Below are positions 27,908-36,645 of a stretch of DNA of 64,000 nucleotides, piece after piece; within the stretch, counting starts at the first letter, position 1, and the number at the start of each line of letters is the position of its first letter. Source of the stretch: Vibrio sp. JC009 (GTDB taxonomy: Bacteria; Pseudomonadota; Gammaproteobacteria; Enterobacterales; Vibrionaceae); NCBI RefSeq assembly GCF_029016485.1, contig NZ_CP092107.1, positions 310,001-374,000 of the forward strand, written 5' to 3'. The translations under genes and the position numbers were made by a program. The notes under the pieces are model-generated. The model made no database searches. It was not told the DNA's origin and worked only from the letters and a program-made list of their open reading frames with translations.

Positions 27908-27939
27908 TGTGATTATAGTCACATAAATACCATTTGCAA
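27908..27939 (-). promoter_or_regulatory. Sigma-70 promoter with -10 box inside a perfect CRP site
   Basis: On the minus strand TTGCAA (27934-27939), a 16-nt spacer and TATAAT (27912-27917) form a promoter for the 45-residue gene. The same -10 lies within TGTGATTATAGTCACA (27908-27923), which has both perfect CRP half sites TGTGA and TCACA. Bound CRP would cover the -10. For the plus-strand patatin gene the site lies about 180 bp upstream of the start codon and could activate. Confidence 0.8.
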
Positions 27940-28098
27940 GCGTTTGATCACACTTTTCTGTAATTTAATTACATTTCGGTTACTGCTAGATCTTAACCCT
28001 TTTCGCTAAATCAGATCTGCTACCGAAAATCCGGTTATCAATTAATGGGTTATAGCGATATAGTGTGTTTATACGGCTGGAAACAAGAAGTAATTTGT

Positions 28099-28962
28099 AT
28101 GTCTAAAACAACGGTATCTTTAGTTTTGGGAAGTGGCGGCGCTCGCGGGCTTACCCATATTGGCATTATTCATTGGCTGGAAGAGAACAACTTTCAGATC
28201 AAATCCATCTCTGGCTGCTCTGCCGGGGCGCTGATTGGTGGCATCTACGCTGCAGGTAAAATGGATGAGTTTGAACAGTGGGTGACGGCGATAGATAAAG
28301 TCGCAATGGCAAAGCTGCTTGATATTTCCTGGCAGTCCAGCGGACTATTCAAAGGCGATAAGATAATAAATACTCTGGTTGATCTTATTGGCGATGTGAT
28401 GATTGAAGACTTACCCATACCATACACAGCCGTAGCAACCAATGTTGATGAAGAAAAAGAGGTCTGGATTAACAGCGGTAAGCTGTTTGATGCAATCCGG
28501 GCATCCATATCACTGCCTCTGTTTTTTACGCCTTACGTTATTGAAGGAGAAAACCTGATAGACGGAGGCGTACTTAACCCTGTGCCTATTGCACCGACAT
28601 TTGGTGATAAAACCGATCTGACACTTGCGGTAAATCTGGGGGGTGACTTAATTAAAAGTGCACCAAGAAACCTCTCTCGCCAGCTTCACCCAAATCATTC
28701 CATTCAGGACAGGATCAGCAAATATATCGATAAGGTTCAGGGCAGCGTTCTGGACTCACTAAATATCAACTTTGCAGCTTTTGATATAGCAAACCAGGCA
28801 TTCGATGCCATGCAGGGAACGATAGCCAGACAAAAACTGGCGGCCTATCCACCGGATAAAATTATCGATATTCCGCAGAATTTATGTGGAACACTTGAAT
28901 TTGATCGCGCCGAAGAGATGATTGAATACGGTTATAACGCAGCTCGTCTGGCGTTTAAATAA
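28099..28962 (+). CDS. Patatin-like phospholipase (RssA-like)
   Basis: The ATG at 28099 gives 287 residues beginning MSKTTVSLVLGSGGARG, where the oxyanion-hole motif must be near the N-terminus; the longer frame from 28045 is less likely. The nucleophile elbow is GCSAG (about residue 40) and the catalytic Asp lies in LIDGG (about 155). These form the Ser-Asp dyad of bacterial patatins, which hydrolyse acyl ester bonds of lipids. There is no signal peptide and no long hydrophobic segment, so it is probably cytoplasmic or peripheral. The physiological substrate is unknown. Confidence 0.93.
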   Translation: MSKTTVSLVLGSGGARGLTHIGIIHWLEENNFQIKSISGCSAGALIGGIYAAGKMDEFEQWVTAIDKVAMAKLLDISWQSSGLFKGDKIINTLVDLIGDVMIEDLPIPYTAVATNVDEEKEVWINSGKLFDAIRASISLPLFFTPYVIEGENLIDGGVLNPVPIAPTFGDKTDLTLAVNLGGDLIKSAPRNLSRQLHPNHSIQDRISKYIDKVQGSVLDSLNINFAAFDIANQAFDAMQGTIARQKLAAYPPDKIIDIPQNLCGTLEFDRAEEMIEYGYNAARLAFK

Positions 28963-28991
28963 CCAGTTTAATAGGCTGGCAACAGAGGTTG

Positions 28992-29372
28992 TCAGCTAAA
29001 TTCAGCCGCCGGCCGGTGAGTCCTATATCTGACGATGATTACCGTTTCGATAAGCAGAATTGCCGTTAGCATTATTCTTCCGTGGGCAGAATCCAGTACA
29101 AACAGAACTGTCAGGCCAATAGACAACCAGCTAAAAATCAGAATCTTCCATTTTTCTGCAACGGTTAAGCCTATTTTTAACTTGATTCTTCTCACTGTTT
29201 CGCCAAGGTAGCGGTTGTTCTCAAGCCAAAGCTGAAATTCAGGCGAGCCTTTGCTAAAGCAGTAGAGCGCCAGCAGAATAAACGGAACCGTTGGCAACAG
29301 GGGTAAAAAAACGCCCAGAAAGCCAAGCGCTGTCGCGGTCCACCCCACCAGATTTAAAGCAAACTTCTTCAC
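28992..29372 (-). CDS. ybaN: YbaN/DUF454 inner-membrane protein
   Basis: This 126-residue protein has the DUF454 signature: FLPLLPTVPFILLALYCFSKGSPEF, then ENNRYLGETVRR, and two C-terminal hydrophobic segments (about 78-115). About four membrane segments are expected. The function of the family is not known. It is convergent with the patatin gene, with 29 bp between the stops. Confidence 0.92.
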   Translation of the reverse strand: MKKFALNLVGWTATALGFLGVFLPLLPTVPFILLALYCFSKGSPEFQLWLENNRYLGETVRRIKLKIGLTVAEKWKILIFSWLSIGLTVLFVLDSAHGRIMLTAILLIETVIIVRYRTHRPAAEFS

Positions 29373-29564
29373 AGTCCCGTCTTCCTGATAATCATTCTCG
29401 TTTAATAATACTTGTTATTGTCCGTTTTCTCAATTATCCAGACCAATTTCATAATTTAAACTATGAGCATTTATTGCCTGACATATTTAATTTAAGTCAT
29501 CTGCTTATACTTAGATTACAAATCTCTGTCTATACTTAAGTAAATTGGTTCACACGGAGCGAAC

Positions 29565-30704
29565 ATGTATATGTCATTCATGGAAGGCTTTAATATTTCA
29601 GAGCTAATTATTGCACTTTGTATCGTCTTTGCTAGTTTCATATTCCGGGTTGCCGAGAGTCAGCGCTGGGCAATTTATCTATTCAGAGCATTTTTCATTC
29701 TGACGCTCACTTGCCTGCTTATCCTGAGCAAAACAGGCGAAATATCCGTTGCAGATAATCTCTATCTGATAGAAATCACATCCGGAGTTCTGATCACGCT
29801 TTTAAGCCTGGGTTTATCAGCAAGAAGCCAGGCATGGCTGTTTTTTAAAATTCAGCTCATATTGTTCGCTCTCTATTTTGTCTACATTTTCGCCTTCGCC
29901 TTCAACCAGTATGCTCCTTATACCTATATCGCTCTTACCAACCTTATCGGTTTAGGCGCCATGTCCCGCAGAAAAGAGACAAATACCGCAGACTTTCTGC
30001 TGGCTTCAGTCATTGGTGCCTGGACCATCTTTATCTGTTCACAAATCAATGCGATACCAGAAGGAATTACCAGACCGGAATTTTTCGAAAACCACTTTAT
30101 CGATCTGACAAATTACGCCTACGCCTATCTGGTTGGCCTGGCACTGTTTATGGCGGTGAGTTGTCAGTACGATGTCATTTACGATATGGAGGCTTTCCAG
30201 CAGGAAGTGGATGAAAACCTGAGCATAGACAGACTCACCGGCCTGTATAACCGCCGGGGTTTCCTCAGCCAAATGACATCTAAAGTGCTGGCCGAAAAGG
30301 TCAACCGCACCTATTTGCTGTTAGTCGATATGGATTACTTTAAAAAGCTGAACGTGCGCTACGGCCACGATGCCTGTGACTCAGCTATTAAGCAGGTCGC
30401 AGTCATCATAGAGAAGTTCGCAGATGACGAAGCCTCAATTATTGCCCGCTTCGATGGCGATGTGTTTATCTTCTGTGCCACAAACCGCTCCTTTGAGCAG
30501 TCTCTGGAACTGGCAGAAAAAATACGGGCAGAGATAGAAAAAACACCACTGCACTTTAAAGGTGAAGACATCAACATGACTGCCAGCCTTGGTGTGCGGG
30601 AGTATGATTTTGAAAAATCTATCGATGAAAATATTTATGATGCAGATGCCTGCCTCTACCTGGCAAAAGCCAACGGCCGGAATCAGGTAAAAACGGCGAG
30701 TTAG
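29565..30704 (+). CDS. Membrane protein with degenerate GGDEF domain
   Basis: This 379-residue protein has about six or seven hydrophobic segments (residues 10-205), then a GGDEF domain. DRLTGLYNRRGF and LLLVDMDYFKKLN are well kept, but the active-site motif reads DGDVF (in ARFDGDVFIF) instead of GGDEF, and there is no RxxD inhibitory site before it. Loss of the second acidic residue and first glycine makes cyclase activity unlikely; it may bind GTP or act as a regulator. CGGAG precedes the ATG at 29565. Its stop overlaps the convergent gene by four bases. Confidence 0.9.
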   Translation: MYMSFMEGFNISELIIALCIVFASFIFRVAESQRWAIYLFRAFFILTLTCLLILSKTGEISVADNLYLIEITSGVLITLLSLGLSARSQAWLFFKIQLILFALYFVYIFAFAFNQYAPYTYIALTNLIGLGAMSRRKETNTADFLLASVIGAWTIFICSQINAIPEGITRPEFFENHFIDLTNYAYAYLVGLALFMAVSCQYDVIYDMEAFQQEVDENLSIDRLTGLYNRRGFLSQMTSKVLAEKVNRTYLLLVDMDYFKKLNVRYGHDACDSAIKQVAVIIEKFADDEASIIARFDGDVFIFCATNRSFEQSLELAEKIRAEIEKTPLHFKGEDINMTASLGVREYDFEKSIDENIYDADACLYLAKANGRNQVKTAS

Positions 30705-31441
30705 TGTTTTACGTACTTTTTATAGATTGCATCATACCTGTCACTGGCTTTCAGGGTATCCAATGCATCCTGCCAGATGCGCACCACGCTATCAGGCGTA
30801 TCTTTTGAGAAGGCAAGATACAGCTCTGAATCATACAGCTTCACATCGGTTTTACGTAAGCGGGATATATCAATGCCCGCTTTTTTTGCCATTTCCGGCA
30901 TCACCAGTTCGCTCATGACTGTTGCTGCCACTCTGCCGGACTCAACCATTTGCAGGGAAACCAGTTGATCATTGTTTGGGTACAGATTTTGGAAACCAAG
31001 AGATTCAAGATAGGTATGGTCAGCATTACCCCTGCCAACACTGATACTGTCCATCTTTTTTAAATCGTCAAGATCATAAGGAGGTCTAGGATGATCTTTG
31101 CGGGTGTAGAAATACACGCCACTACTGACTATCGGGCCGACCCATTTCACCGTATCTTCTCTTTCCGGACGGCGGGCAACGATAAACAGAGCGGTATCAG
31201 AATGGTTCTGAACATAGTAAAGGCCTCTCTGAAACGGCATCATTTCAAAGGCCTTGGGATGTTGCACCGTATTCATCAACTCCCGGACAATCTCAACGGC
31301 AAAGCCCTTAAACTCTCCTCCTTCTTCATAGCTAAAAGGCATAATAAAATGCGTAAGAAAGCGAAAAGTATGAGCATTTTGGGCGTAACTCACTGGCAAA
31401 TAAAAGAGTAAACAGAGCGCCAGTACAACAAGTTTCCGCAT
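30701..31441 (-). CDS. Periplasmic amino-acid-type binding protein (SBP_bac_3)
   Basis: This 246-residue protein has a signal peptide (MRKLVVLALCLLFYLPVSYA) and one family-3 solute-binding domain: FKGFAVEIVRELM, the ALFIVARRPEREDTVKWVGP segment and a final ALDTLKASDRYDAIYKKY. It lacks any transporter partner nearby. Such orphan family-3 proteins may feed a remote ABC system or a receptor. It is convergent with the degenerate GGDEF gene. Confidence 0.88.
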   Translation of the reverse strand: MRKLVVLALCLLFYLPVSYAQNAHTFRFLTHFIMPFSYEEGGEFKGFAVEIVRELMNTVQHPKAFEMMPFQRGLYYVQNHSDTALFIVARRPEREDTVKWVGPIVSSGVYFYTRKDHPRPPYDLDDLKKMDSISVGRGNADHTYLESLGFQNLYPNNDQLVSLQMVESGRVAATVMSELVMPEMAKKAGIDISRLRKTDVKLYDSELYLAFSKDTPDSVVRIWQDALDTLKASDRYDAIYKKYVKH

Positions 31442-31624
31442 AGAGATCTCCTTAATTCAAGATCCGGTGGCTTGTTAAGAAATTCACATCAAAACAAGCT
31501 TATTACACCAAAATGTCACCATGAAATCACAGATAAAGCTCTCATTTATTGTATAACACATGCAATAACTTAACATCACTGACACAAACTAATTACAACC
31601 AACTCTACAGCGAGATGAAAGAAG

Positions 31625-31647
31625 AGCCCTGCCTTCGCAGGGATGAC
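31625..31647. repeat. Single REP-like unit
   Basis: CCCTGCCTTCGCAGGG with the trailing GATGAC is a relative of the palindromes at 5000-5022 and 25317-25423. It lies just beyond the gnd terminator. Confidence 0.65.
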
Positions 31648-31656
31648 AAAAATAAT

Positions 31657-31682
31657 AAAGCCCGCTGGTTACAGCGGGCTTT
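31657..31682 (-). terminator. Terminator of the zwf-pgl-gnd operon
   Basis: AAAGCCCGCT (31657-31666) pairs with AGCGGGCTTT (31673-31682), with a T-rich tail on the minus strand, 24 nt after the gnd stop. Confidence 0.85.
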
Positions 31683-31705
31683 CATCGAACAAAGCAGAGC
31701 TTTAC

Positions 31706-33154
31706 TTAAACATCATAAGTTGTAGAAGCAGTATCACCACCTGTTCCGGTCCAGTTTGTATGGAAGAACTGACCGCGAGGCTGATCCACGCGCTCATAGG
31801 TGTGCGCGCCAAAGTAATCACGCTGAGCTTGCAGCAGATTCGCTGGCAGGCGTGATGTGGTATAACCATCAAGGAAAGTCAGCGCTGAAGTCATGGTTGG
31901 CATTGGCAGGCCAATTTCCATCGCCTTCGCCGCAACTTTACGCCATGACGGCATAGCGGTTTTCAGAATATCCTTGAAGTATGGATCTGAACCCAGGAAC
32001 TGGATATCCGGGTTGTTGACATAAGCGTCACGGATATTCCCCAGGAAAGCACTGCGGATAATACAGCCGCCACGCCACATCAGAGCCACGCTGCCATAAT
32101 TCAGGTCCCAGCCGTTCTCTTCAGAAGCTTCGCGGATCAGCATAAAGCCCTGAGCATAGGAGATGATCTTAGAAGCAAGCAGCGCATGGCGCACCGCTTC
32201 AACCCACTCCTTCTTATCGCCTCCCACTTTAGCAATGGTATGACCGAACTCTTTTTCCGCTTCAATACGCTGCTCTTTCAGAGAAGAGAGGCAACGGGCA
32301 AAAACAGACTCAGTGATCAGCGTCAGCGGGATACCTAAATCCAGCGCATTGATGCCTGTCCATTTACCGGTACCCTTCTGACCTGCTGTGTCCATGATCT
32401 TCTCAGCCAGAGGCTCACCGTCTTCATCTTTGTAGCCGAGAATATCAGTGGTGATGTCGATCAGATAGCTGTCCAGCTCGGTGGATTTCCACTCTTCAAA
32501 GATGCTCTGCATCTCGTCATACGAAAGTCCCAGACCTTCTTTCATAAAGTGGTACGCTTCACTGATTAGCTGCATATCACCGTATTCGATGCCGTTGTGA
32601 ACCATTTTCACAAAGTGGCCTGAGCCGTCTTTACCCACCCAGTCACAACAGGCTTCACCTTCATCGGTTTTTGCTGAGATAGCCTGGAAAATTGGTTTCA
32701 CATGCGGCCATGCTTCCGGAGAGCCGCCCGGCATAATGGAAGGGCCAAAACGTGCGCCTTCTTCACCGCCGGAAACACCGGTACCAATATAGTGAATACC
32801 TTTCTCTTTAAGTGCCACAACACGACGGTTTGTATCCGGATAGTTAGAGTTACCGCCATCAATAATAATGTCGCCTTCGTCCAGCAGCGGAACCAGTGCA
32901 TCGATAAAGTGGTCTACCACTTCACCGGCACGAACCATCAGCATCACTTTACGGGGCGCTTCAAGCTTAGCAACCAGATCTTCCATCGAAGTTGCGCCGA
33001 TGATGTTAGTGCCTTTTGCCGGTCCTTCAAGAAACTCTTCAACTTTAGATACGGTGCGGTTAAACGCCACTACTTTAAAGCCGTTGTCATTCATATTCAG
33101 AATAAGGTTTTGCCCCATTACAGCCAAACCGATTACGCCGATATCACCTTTCAT
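31706..33154 (-). CDS. gnd: 6-Phosphogluconate dehydrogenase (decarboxylating)
   Basis: 482 residues from the ATG at 33154. A second ATG directly upstream (33157) overlaps the pgl stop; AGGAG is better spaced for the downstream one. The Rossmann motif GLAVMGQN starts at residue 9, the substrate segment GVSGGEEGARFGPSIMPGG is near 128, and the catalytic Lys/HNGIEYGDMQ segment near 183. It oxidises 6-phosphogluconate to ribulose 5-phosphate and CO2, making NADPH. It is the last gene of zwf-pgl-gnd, translationally linked to pgl. Confidence 0.97.
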   Translation of the reverse strand: MKGDIGVIGLAVMGQNLILNMNDNGFKVVAFNRTVSKVEEFLEGPAKGTNIIGATSMEDLVAKLEAPRKVMLMVRAGEVVDHFIDALVPLLDEGDIIIDGGNSNYPDTNRRVVALKEKGIHYIGTGVSGGEEGARFGPSIMPGGSPEAWPHVKPIFQAISAKTDEGEACCDWVGKDGSGHFVKMVHNGIEYGDMQLISEAYHFMKEGLGLSYDEMQSIFEEWKSTELDSYLIDITTDILGYKDEDGEPLAEKIMDTAGQKGTGKWTGINALDLGIPLTLITESVFARCLSSLKEQRIEAEKEFGHTIAKVGGDKKEWVEAVRHALLASKIISYAQGFMLIREASEENGWDLNYGSVALMWRGGCIIRSAFLGNIRDAYVNNPDIQFLGSDPYFKDILKTAMPSWRKVAAKAMEIGLPMPTMTSALTFLDGYTTSRLPANLLQAQRDYFGAHTYERVDQPRGQFFHTNWTGTGGDTASTTYDV

Positions 33155-33156
33155 CA

Positions 33157-33879
33157 TTATTCTCCTTTCGACAGCAGTTTTGCTGCCTGTGAATCTAAAT
33201 ACCACTCGGTTTGACCGTGAGTGGACTGAATTTTTGCCGCAGGATAGCTAAGCTCACCTGCTTCTTTTTGTTGGATTTCCTGCAGAACCTCCGCTTTGCT
33301 TTCACCAAGCACAAGGTAGGTGATGCGATCAGCGTTCTGCAAAAGCCTTGCGGTTTTAGACACTCGTTTCTGACCACTTTCAGGATGGTTGGCTACCACT
33401 GAAAGATTTGCATCGTCAAAGTCGGTCTGATTCGGGAACAGAGAGGCGGTATGCCCGTCGGTACCCATGCCCAAAAGAATCCAGTCAAAGGCCGGTAAGC
33501 CGTTTTTGTGTCCAATCACAGAATCCATCTCTTGTGCAAAACGCTTTGCCTCTTGATCCGGCTCATCTTCGCCACGGATTCTGTGAATGTTTTCCGGAGC
33601 AATTTCGATATTGCTGAACAGCAACTGGTGGGCTTCACCATAATTACTTTCCGTATCTTCCGGGGCAACACAGCGCTCGTCGCCCCACCAGAAATGCAGA
33701 TTATTCCACTGAACTTCTGTGTTATATGGCGCCTGTGCCAGCGTTTTAAACAGAAGCTTGGGAGTACTGCCGCCGGAAAGTGAGATATGTACCGCCCTTC
33801 CCTCTTTGCTCAGGCTAAGCAGTGTTTCAGCCAGTGAGTTCACCACCTGCTGCGGTGTTTCAAATAATTGATAGTTCAT
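33157..33879 (-). CDS. pgl: 6-Phosphogluconolactonase
   Basis: The ATG at 33879 gives 240 residues starting MNYQLFETPQQ. The DevB/Pgl-type features are HISLSGGSTPKLLF (about 32-45), WGDERCV (about 67-73) and LLGMGTDGHTASLFP (about 135-149). It hydrolyses 6-phosphogluconolactone in the cytoplasm. The stop of zwf is five bases upstream of the start, and the pgl stop overlaps the gnd start region, so the three genes are one tight operon. Confidence 0.96.
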   Translation of the reverse strand: MNYQLFETPQQVVNSLAETLLSLSKEGRAVHISLSGGSTPKLLFKTLAQAPYNTEVQWNNLHFWWGDERCVAPEDTESNYGEAHQLLFSNIEIAPENIHRIRGEDEPDQEAKRFAQEMDSVIGHKNGLPAFDWILLGMGTDGHTASLFPNQTDFDDANLSVVANHPESGQKRVSKTARLLQNADRITYLVLGESKAEVLQEIQQKEAGELSYPAAKIQSTHGQTEWYLDSQAAKLLSKGE

Positions 33880-33884
33880 TTTTA

Positions 33885-35384
33885 TTACAGCTCGCAATAA
33901 TCAGTATTAGTCAGGTTCTTACAAGGGAAGCGCCAGTCCCGGCCATCGTTATTCAGAAGGTCATCGGCTTCCTTTGGCCCCCAGGTTCCGGCTGCATAGC
34001 CGTACAGGTGGTCGCAATTGTCTTTGTAGTCAAGGATCGGCTGAACAAACTCCCAGCACGCTTTTACCGCATCAGTACGGGCAAATAGCGTTGCGTCAGA
34101 CTTCATGCAGTCCAGAAGCAGTCGTTCGTATGCCGTCAGCATGTTGCTTTCCTGAAGATCCTGATAGTGGAAATCCATTGAAACTTCCTGCGCTTCAAAT
34201 CCTGCGCCCGGCTTTTTCAGGCCGAAGCCAAGCAGTATGCCTTCATCCGGCTGTATGCGGATAATCAGTTTGTTTTCAGGAGCGTTGCGACCAAACACCG
34301 GATGCGGCGTCTTCTTAAAATGGATGACCACTTCTGTCACCCGGGTAGGAAGCCGCTTACCGGTGCGCACGTAAAACGGCACGCCATTCCAGCGCCAGTT
34401 ATCGATAAACATCTTCAGGCCGACATAGGTTTCCGTGCGCGAGTCGTCAGCAACGCCGTTCTCTTCACGATAACCCGGCAGACTCTCACCTCGTACATGA
34501 GACGCGGTGTACTGACCAAGTACCAGATTCTTATCCAGATCTTCTTCAGACAGCGGCCTGAAACACTGCATAACTTTGACAGATTCATCACGCATTGAGT
34601 TGGCGTTAATCACCGAAGGCGGTTCCATAGCGACCATCGCCAGCACCTGAAGCAGGTGGTTCTGGAACATATCGCGCAGCGCACCTGAGTTATCATAGTA
34701 ACCACCGCGCTCTTCTACCCCGAGAAACTCTGAATTGGTAATTTCTACATGGTCAATATATCTGTGGTTCCACAGCGGCTCGAACATAGCATTGGAGAAT
34801 CGCAGCACCAGAAGGTTCTGTACGGTTTCTTTACCGAGATAGTGGTCAATACGGTAAATCTGATGCTCTTCAAAACTGGCGTGGATCTTCTTATCCAGTT
34901 CGATGGCTGACTCTAAGTCGTATCCGAACGGCTTTTCAACAATCAGATTCTTCCAGCCATCTTTTTCTTCGTTAAGCCCATGCGCGGCAAGGCATTCCGG
35001 GATCACCCCGTAAAGACTCGGAGGCGTTGAAAGATAATAAACCGCATTACCTTTGGTGTGATGCAGATGCTTCAGCTCCTCAAGGCGGTCTTTCAGTACT
35101 GAGTATTCCGCTTTATCTGAGGTGTTAAGCGACTGGTAGTAGATGTGGTTGATAAAGGTTTCAACCACGCTCTCATCGACTTTTTCATTTTCGATAAGGG
35201 CCTTTCTCATCTTGTCCCGGAAAGATTGGTCACTAAATTCTGTACGGCTTACGCCCAGAACCGCGAAATCTTCAGGTAACAGACCGTTTTCAAACAGATG
35301 ATAAAACGCCGGAATCAGCTTTCGGTGCGTCAGGTCACCTGAAGCACCGAAAATAACAATGGTGTTATTTTCCGGTTTAGCCAT
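33885..35384 (-). CDS. zwf: Glucose-6-phosphate 1-dehydrogenase
   Basis: The ATG at 35384 gives 499 residues starting [18 protein letters not shown]. This places the cofactor motif GASGDL at residues 13-18, as in other vibrio Zwf proteins; in-frame ATGs at 35402 and further up are alternatives. The active-site segment RIDHYLGKE lies near residue 180. It oxidises glucose 6-phosphate with NADP, opening the oxidative pentose-phosphate pathway. It is the first gene of zwf-pgl-gnd, read from a promoter whose spacer holds a GntR-type operator. Confidence 0.96.
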   Translation of the reverse strand: MAKPENNTIVIFGASGDLTHRKLIPAFYHLFENGLLPEDFAVLGVSRTEFSDQSFRDKMRKALIENEKVDESVVETFINHIYYQSLNTSDKAEYSVLKDRLEELKHLHHTKGNAVYYLSTPPSLYGVIPECLAAHGLNEEKDGWKNLIVEKPFGYDLESAIELDKKIHASFEEHQIYRIDHYLGKETVQNLLVLRFSNAMFEPLWNHRYIDHVEITNSEFLGVEERGGYYDNSGALRDMFQNHLLQVLAMVAMEPPSVINANSMRDESVKVMQCFRPLSEEDLDKNLVLGQYTASHVRGESLPGYREENGVADDSRTETYVGLKMFIDNWRWNGVPFYVRTGKRLPTRVTEVVIHFKKTPHPVFGRNAPENKLIIRIQPDEGILLGFGLKKPGAGFEAQEVSMDFHYQDLQESNMLTAYERLLLDCMKSDATLFARTDAVKACWEFVQPILDYKDNCDHLYGYAAGTWGPKEADDLLNNDGRDWRFPCKNLTNTDYCEL

Positions 35385-35476
35385 ATTTCCTATATTTTCC
35401 ATAGTTATTTTTACCTTAGGGCAGTGCATCTTTCGCATTATTGAAGTTTTAGACGACATTCTTCACGCGTTGTTAT

Positions 35477-35504
35477 ACTTTAAGTTACCGGTAACATATG
35501 TCAA
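35477..35504 (-). promoter_or_regulatory. zwf promoter with GntR-type operator in the spacer
   Basis: On the minus strand TTGACA (35499-35504), a 16-nt spacer and TAAAGT (35477-35482) form a likely promoter. The spacer holds the perfect palindrome GTTACCGGTAAC (35484-35495). Its extended form ATGTTACCGGTAACTT closely resembles GntR/IdnR operators (ATGTTACC-GTAACAT) of the gluconate genes. A LacI-family GntR-like repressor would block polymerase here until gluconate or 6-phosphogluconate is present. The operator identity rests on resemblance; no gntR gene is in the window. Confidence 0.75.
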
Positions 35505-35629
35505 CTAAGATTTTAGCAATTCAGTATTGCATTTTAGAACATAATAATAGGATAAAAGTTCAGCAGGAAGGTGGCTATCCCTATTATTTTCATAGAGATA
35601 ACCTATCAATAAGCATTTCGGAGATCGAT

Positions 35630-35944
35630 TTAGAGCAAATAGAGTTTAACAACCAGAAAAAAAACCATACTGATCACTGTGGTCAGCAGCACATTTTTGG
35701 TTTTCCAGACAAGAAGAACCGCTAAGGCAGCCCCAAGCAGGTATGGGTTAGTGGTTTCTATTGCCAATTCACCATCCTGAACAAATACGATAGGCGCCCA
35801 GATAGCGGTTAGAATTGCCGGACTTGAAAAGGACAGCAGGCGCTGTGCTTTGTCATTCAGACGCAAAGGCAGTTTTGGCTCCAGAAACAGATAACGGCTA
35901 AAAAAGACCAGGCCAGCCATTGCCAGAATCGATAACATAATCAT
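35630..35944 (-). CDS. azlD: AzlD-family branched-chain amino-acid exporter subunit
   Basis: This 104-residue protein has about four hydrophobic segments and the AzlD pattern (RYLFLEPKLPLRLNDKAQRLLSFSSPAILTAIWAPIVF). AzlC and AzlD together form an inner-membrane exporter of branched-chain amino acids. The start overlaps the azlC stop by four bases (ATGA type), so the pair is translationally coupled. Confidence 0.9.
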   Translation of the reverse strand: MIMLSILAMAGLVFFSRYLFLEPKLPLRLNDKAQRLLSFSSPAILTAIWAPIVFVQDGELAIETTNPYLLGAALAVLLVWKTKNVLLTTVISMVFFLVVKLYLL

Positions 35945-36633
35945 GACTGCGCCCTCTTATTAATAAACGAGTCGCAGGCATAACCACTGAGCATCCCCAA
36001 AATACTTGAGATCATCAGGCTACCTTCAACACCCTGAAGTTCAAGCACAACGGAAAGCACAAGAGCCACGGCAGCGGATACCAGAACCGGAACATTTTTT
36101 AGAATGGGAACAACAAGTGCGATAAAGGTGGCCGCGACTGCAAACTCCAGTCCGTACTGCTCCAGATTTGGGATCTGACTGCCGGCGATAATCCCGACTA
36201 AGGTGGCGATATTCCATACCAGATAGAAACTAAAGCCTGCGCCAAAGGCGTACCAGACCTTAAACCTGTCCGGAGACTGGTTACCGACAATGGCAAACAG
36301 TTCGTCGGTCAGTAAAAAGCCAAGAATTAAGCGCCACTTTAGCGGAAGAGGCGCTATCTTACTTCGCATGGAAACGCTGTATAAGAAGTGCCTGGAGGTA
36401 ATAAAAAAGGTGGTAAGCAGCATGGTCGAAAGCCCGACTCCGGCTTTAAACATACCGACAGCCACAAGCTGGGCAGATCCGGCAAAGATAATGGCTGATA
36501 ACGCCTGCCCTTCAAATGGAGACAGACCAACATCCATGGCAAATGAACCCACCAGAAAACCCCAGGGAATAACGGCAACGGAAAGCGGCGTTATAGCAAG
36601 TACCCCTTTCCAGAATAACTTCCTGTTTAACAT
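35941..36633 (-). CDS. azlC: AzlC-family amino-acid exporter subunit
   Basis: This 230-residue protein has about five to six membrane segments. The AzlC landmarks are PLSVAVIPWGFLVG, EGQALSAIIFAGSAQ, and TFFITSRHFLYSVSMR, where the Arg-His pair is well conserved. It is the large subunit of the AzlCD exporter. It starts 12 bp after the stop of the TPR gene upstream on the same strand, so they may share a transcript. Confidence 0.92.
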   Translation of the reverse strand: MLNRKLFWKGVLAITPLSVAVIPWGFLVGSFAMDVGLSPFEGQALSAIIFAGSAQLVAVGMFKAGVGLSTMLLTTFFITSRHFLYSVSMRSKIAPLPLKWRLILGFLLTDELFAIVGNQSPDRFKVWYAFGAGFSFYLVWNIATLVGIIAGSQIPNLEQYGLEFAVAATFIALVVPILKNVPVLVSAAVALVLSVVLELQGVEGSLMISSILGMLSGYACDSFINKRAQS

Positions 36634-36645
36634 TAAATTACAACC

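Noticed and set aside
35498..35725. 75-residue plus-strand frame between zwf and azlD
   Set aside because: It starts within the zwf promoter, overlaps the azlD end and shows no recognisable motif.
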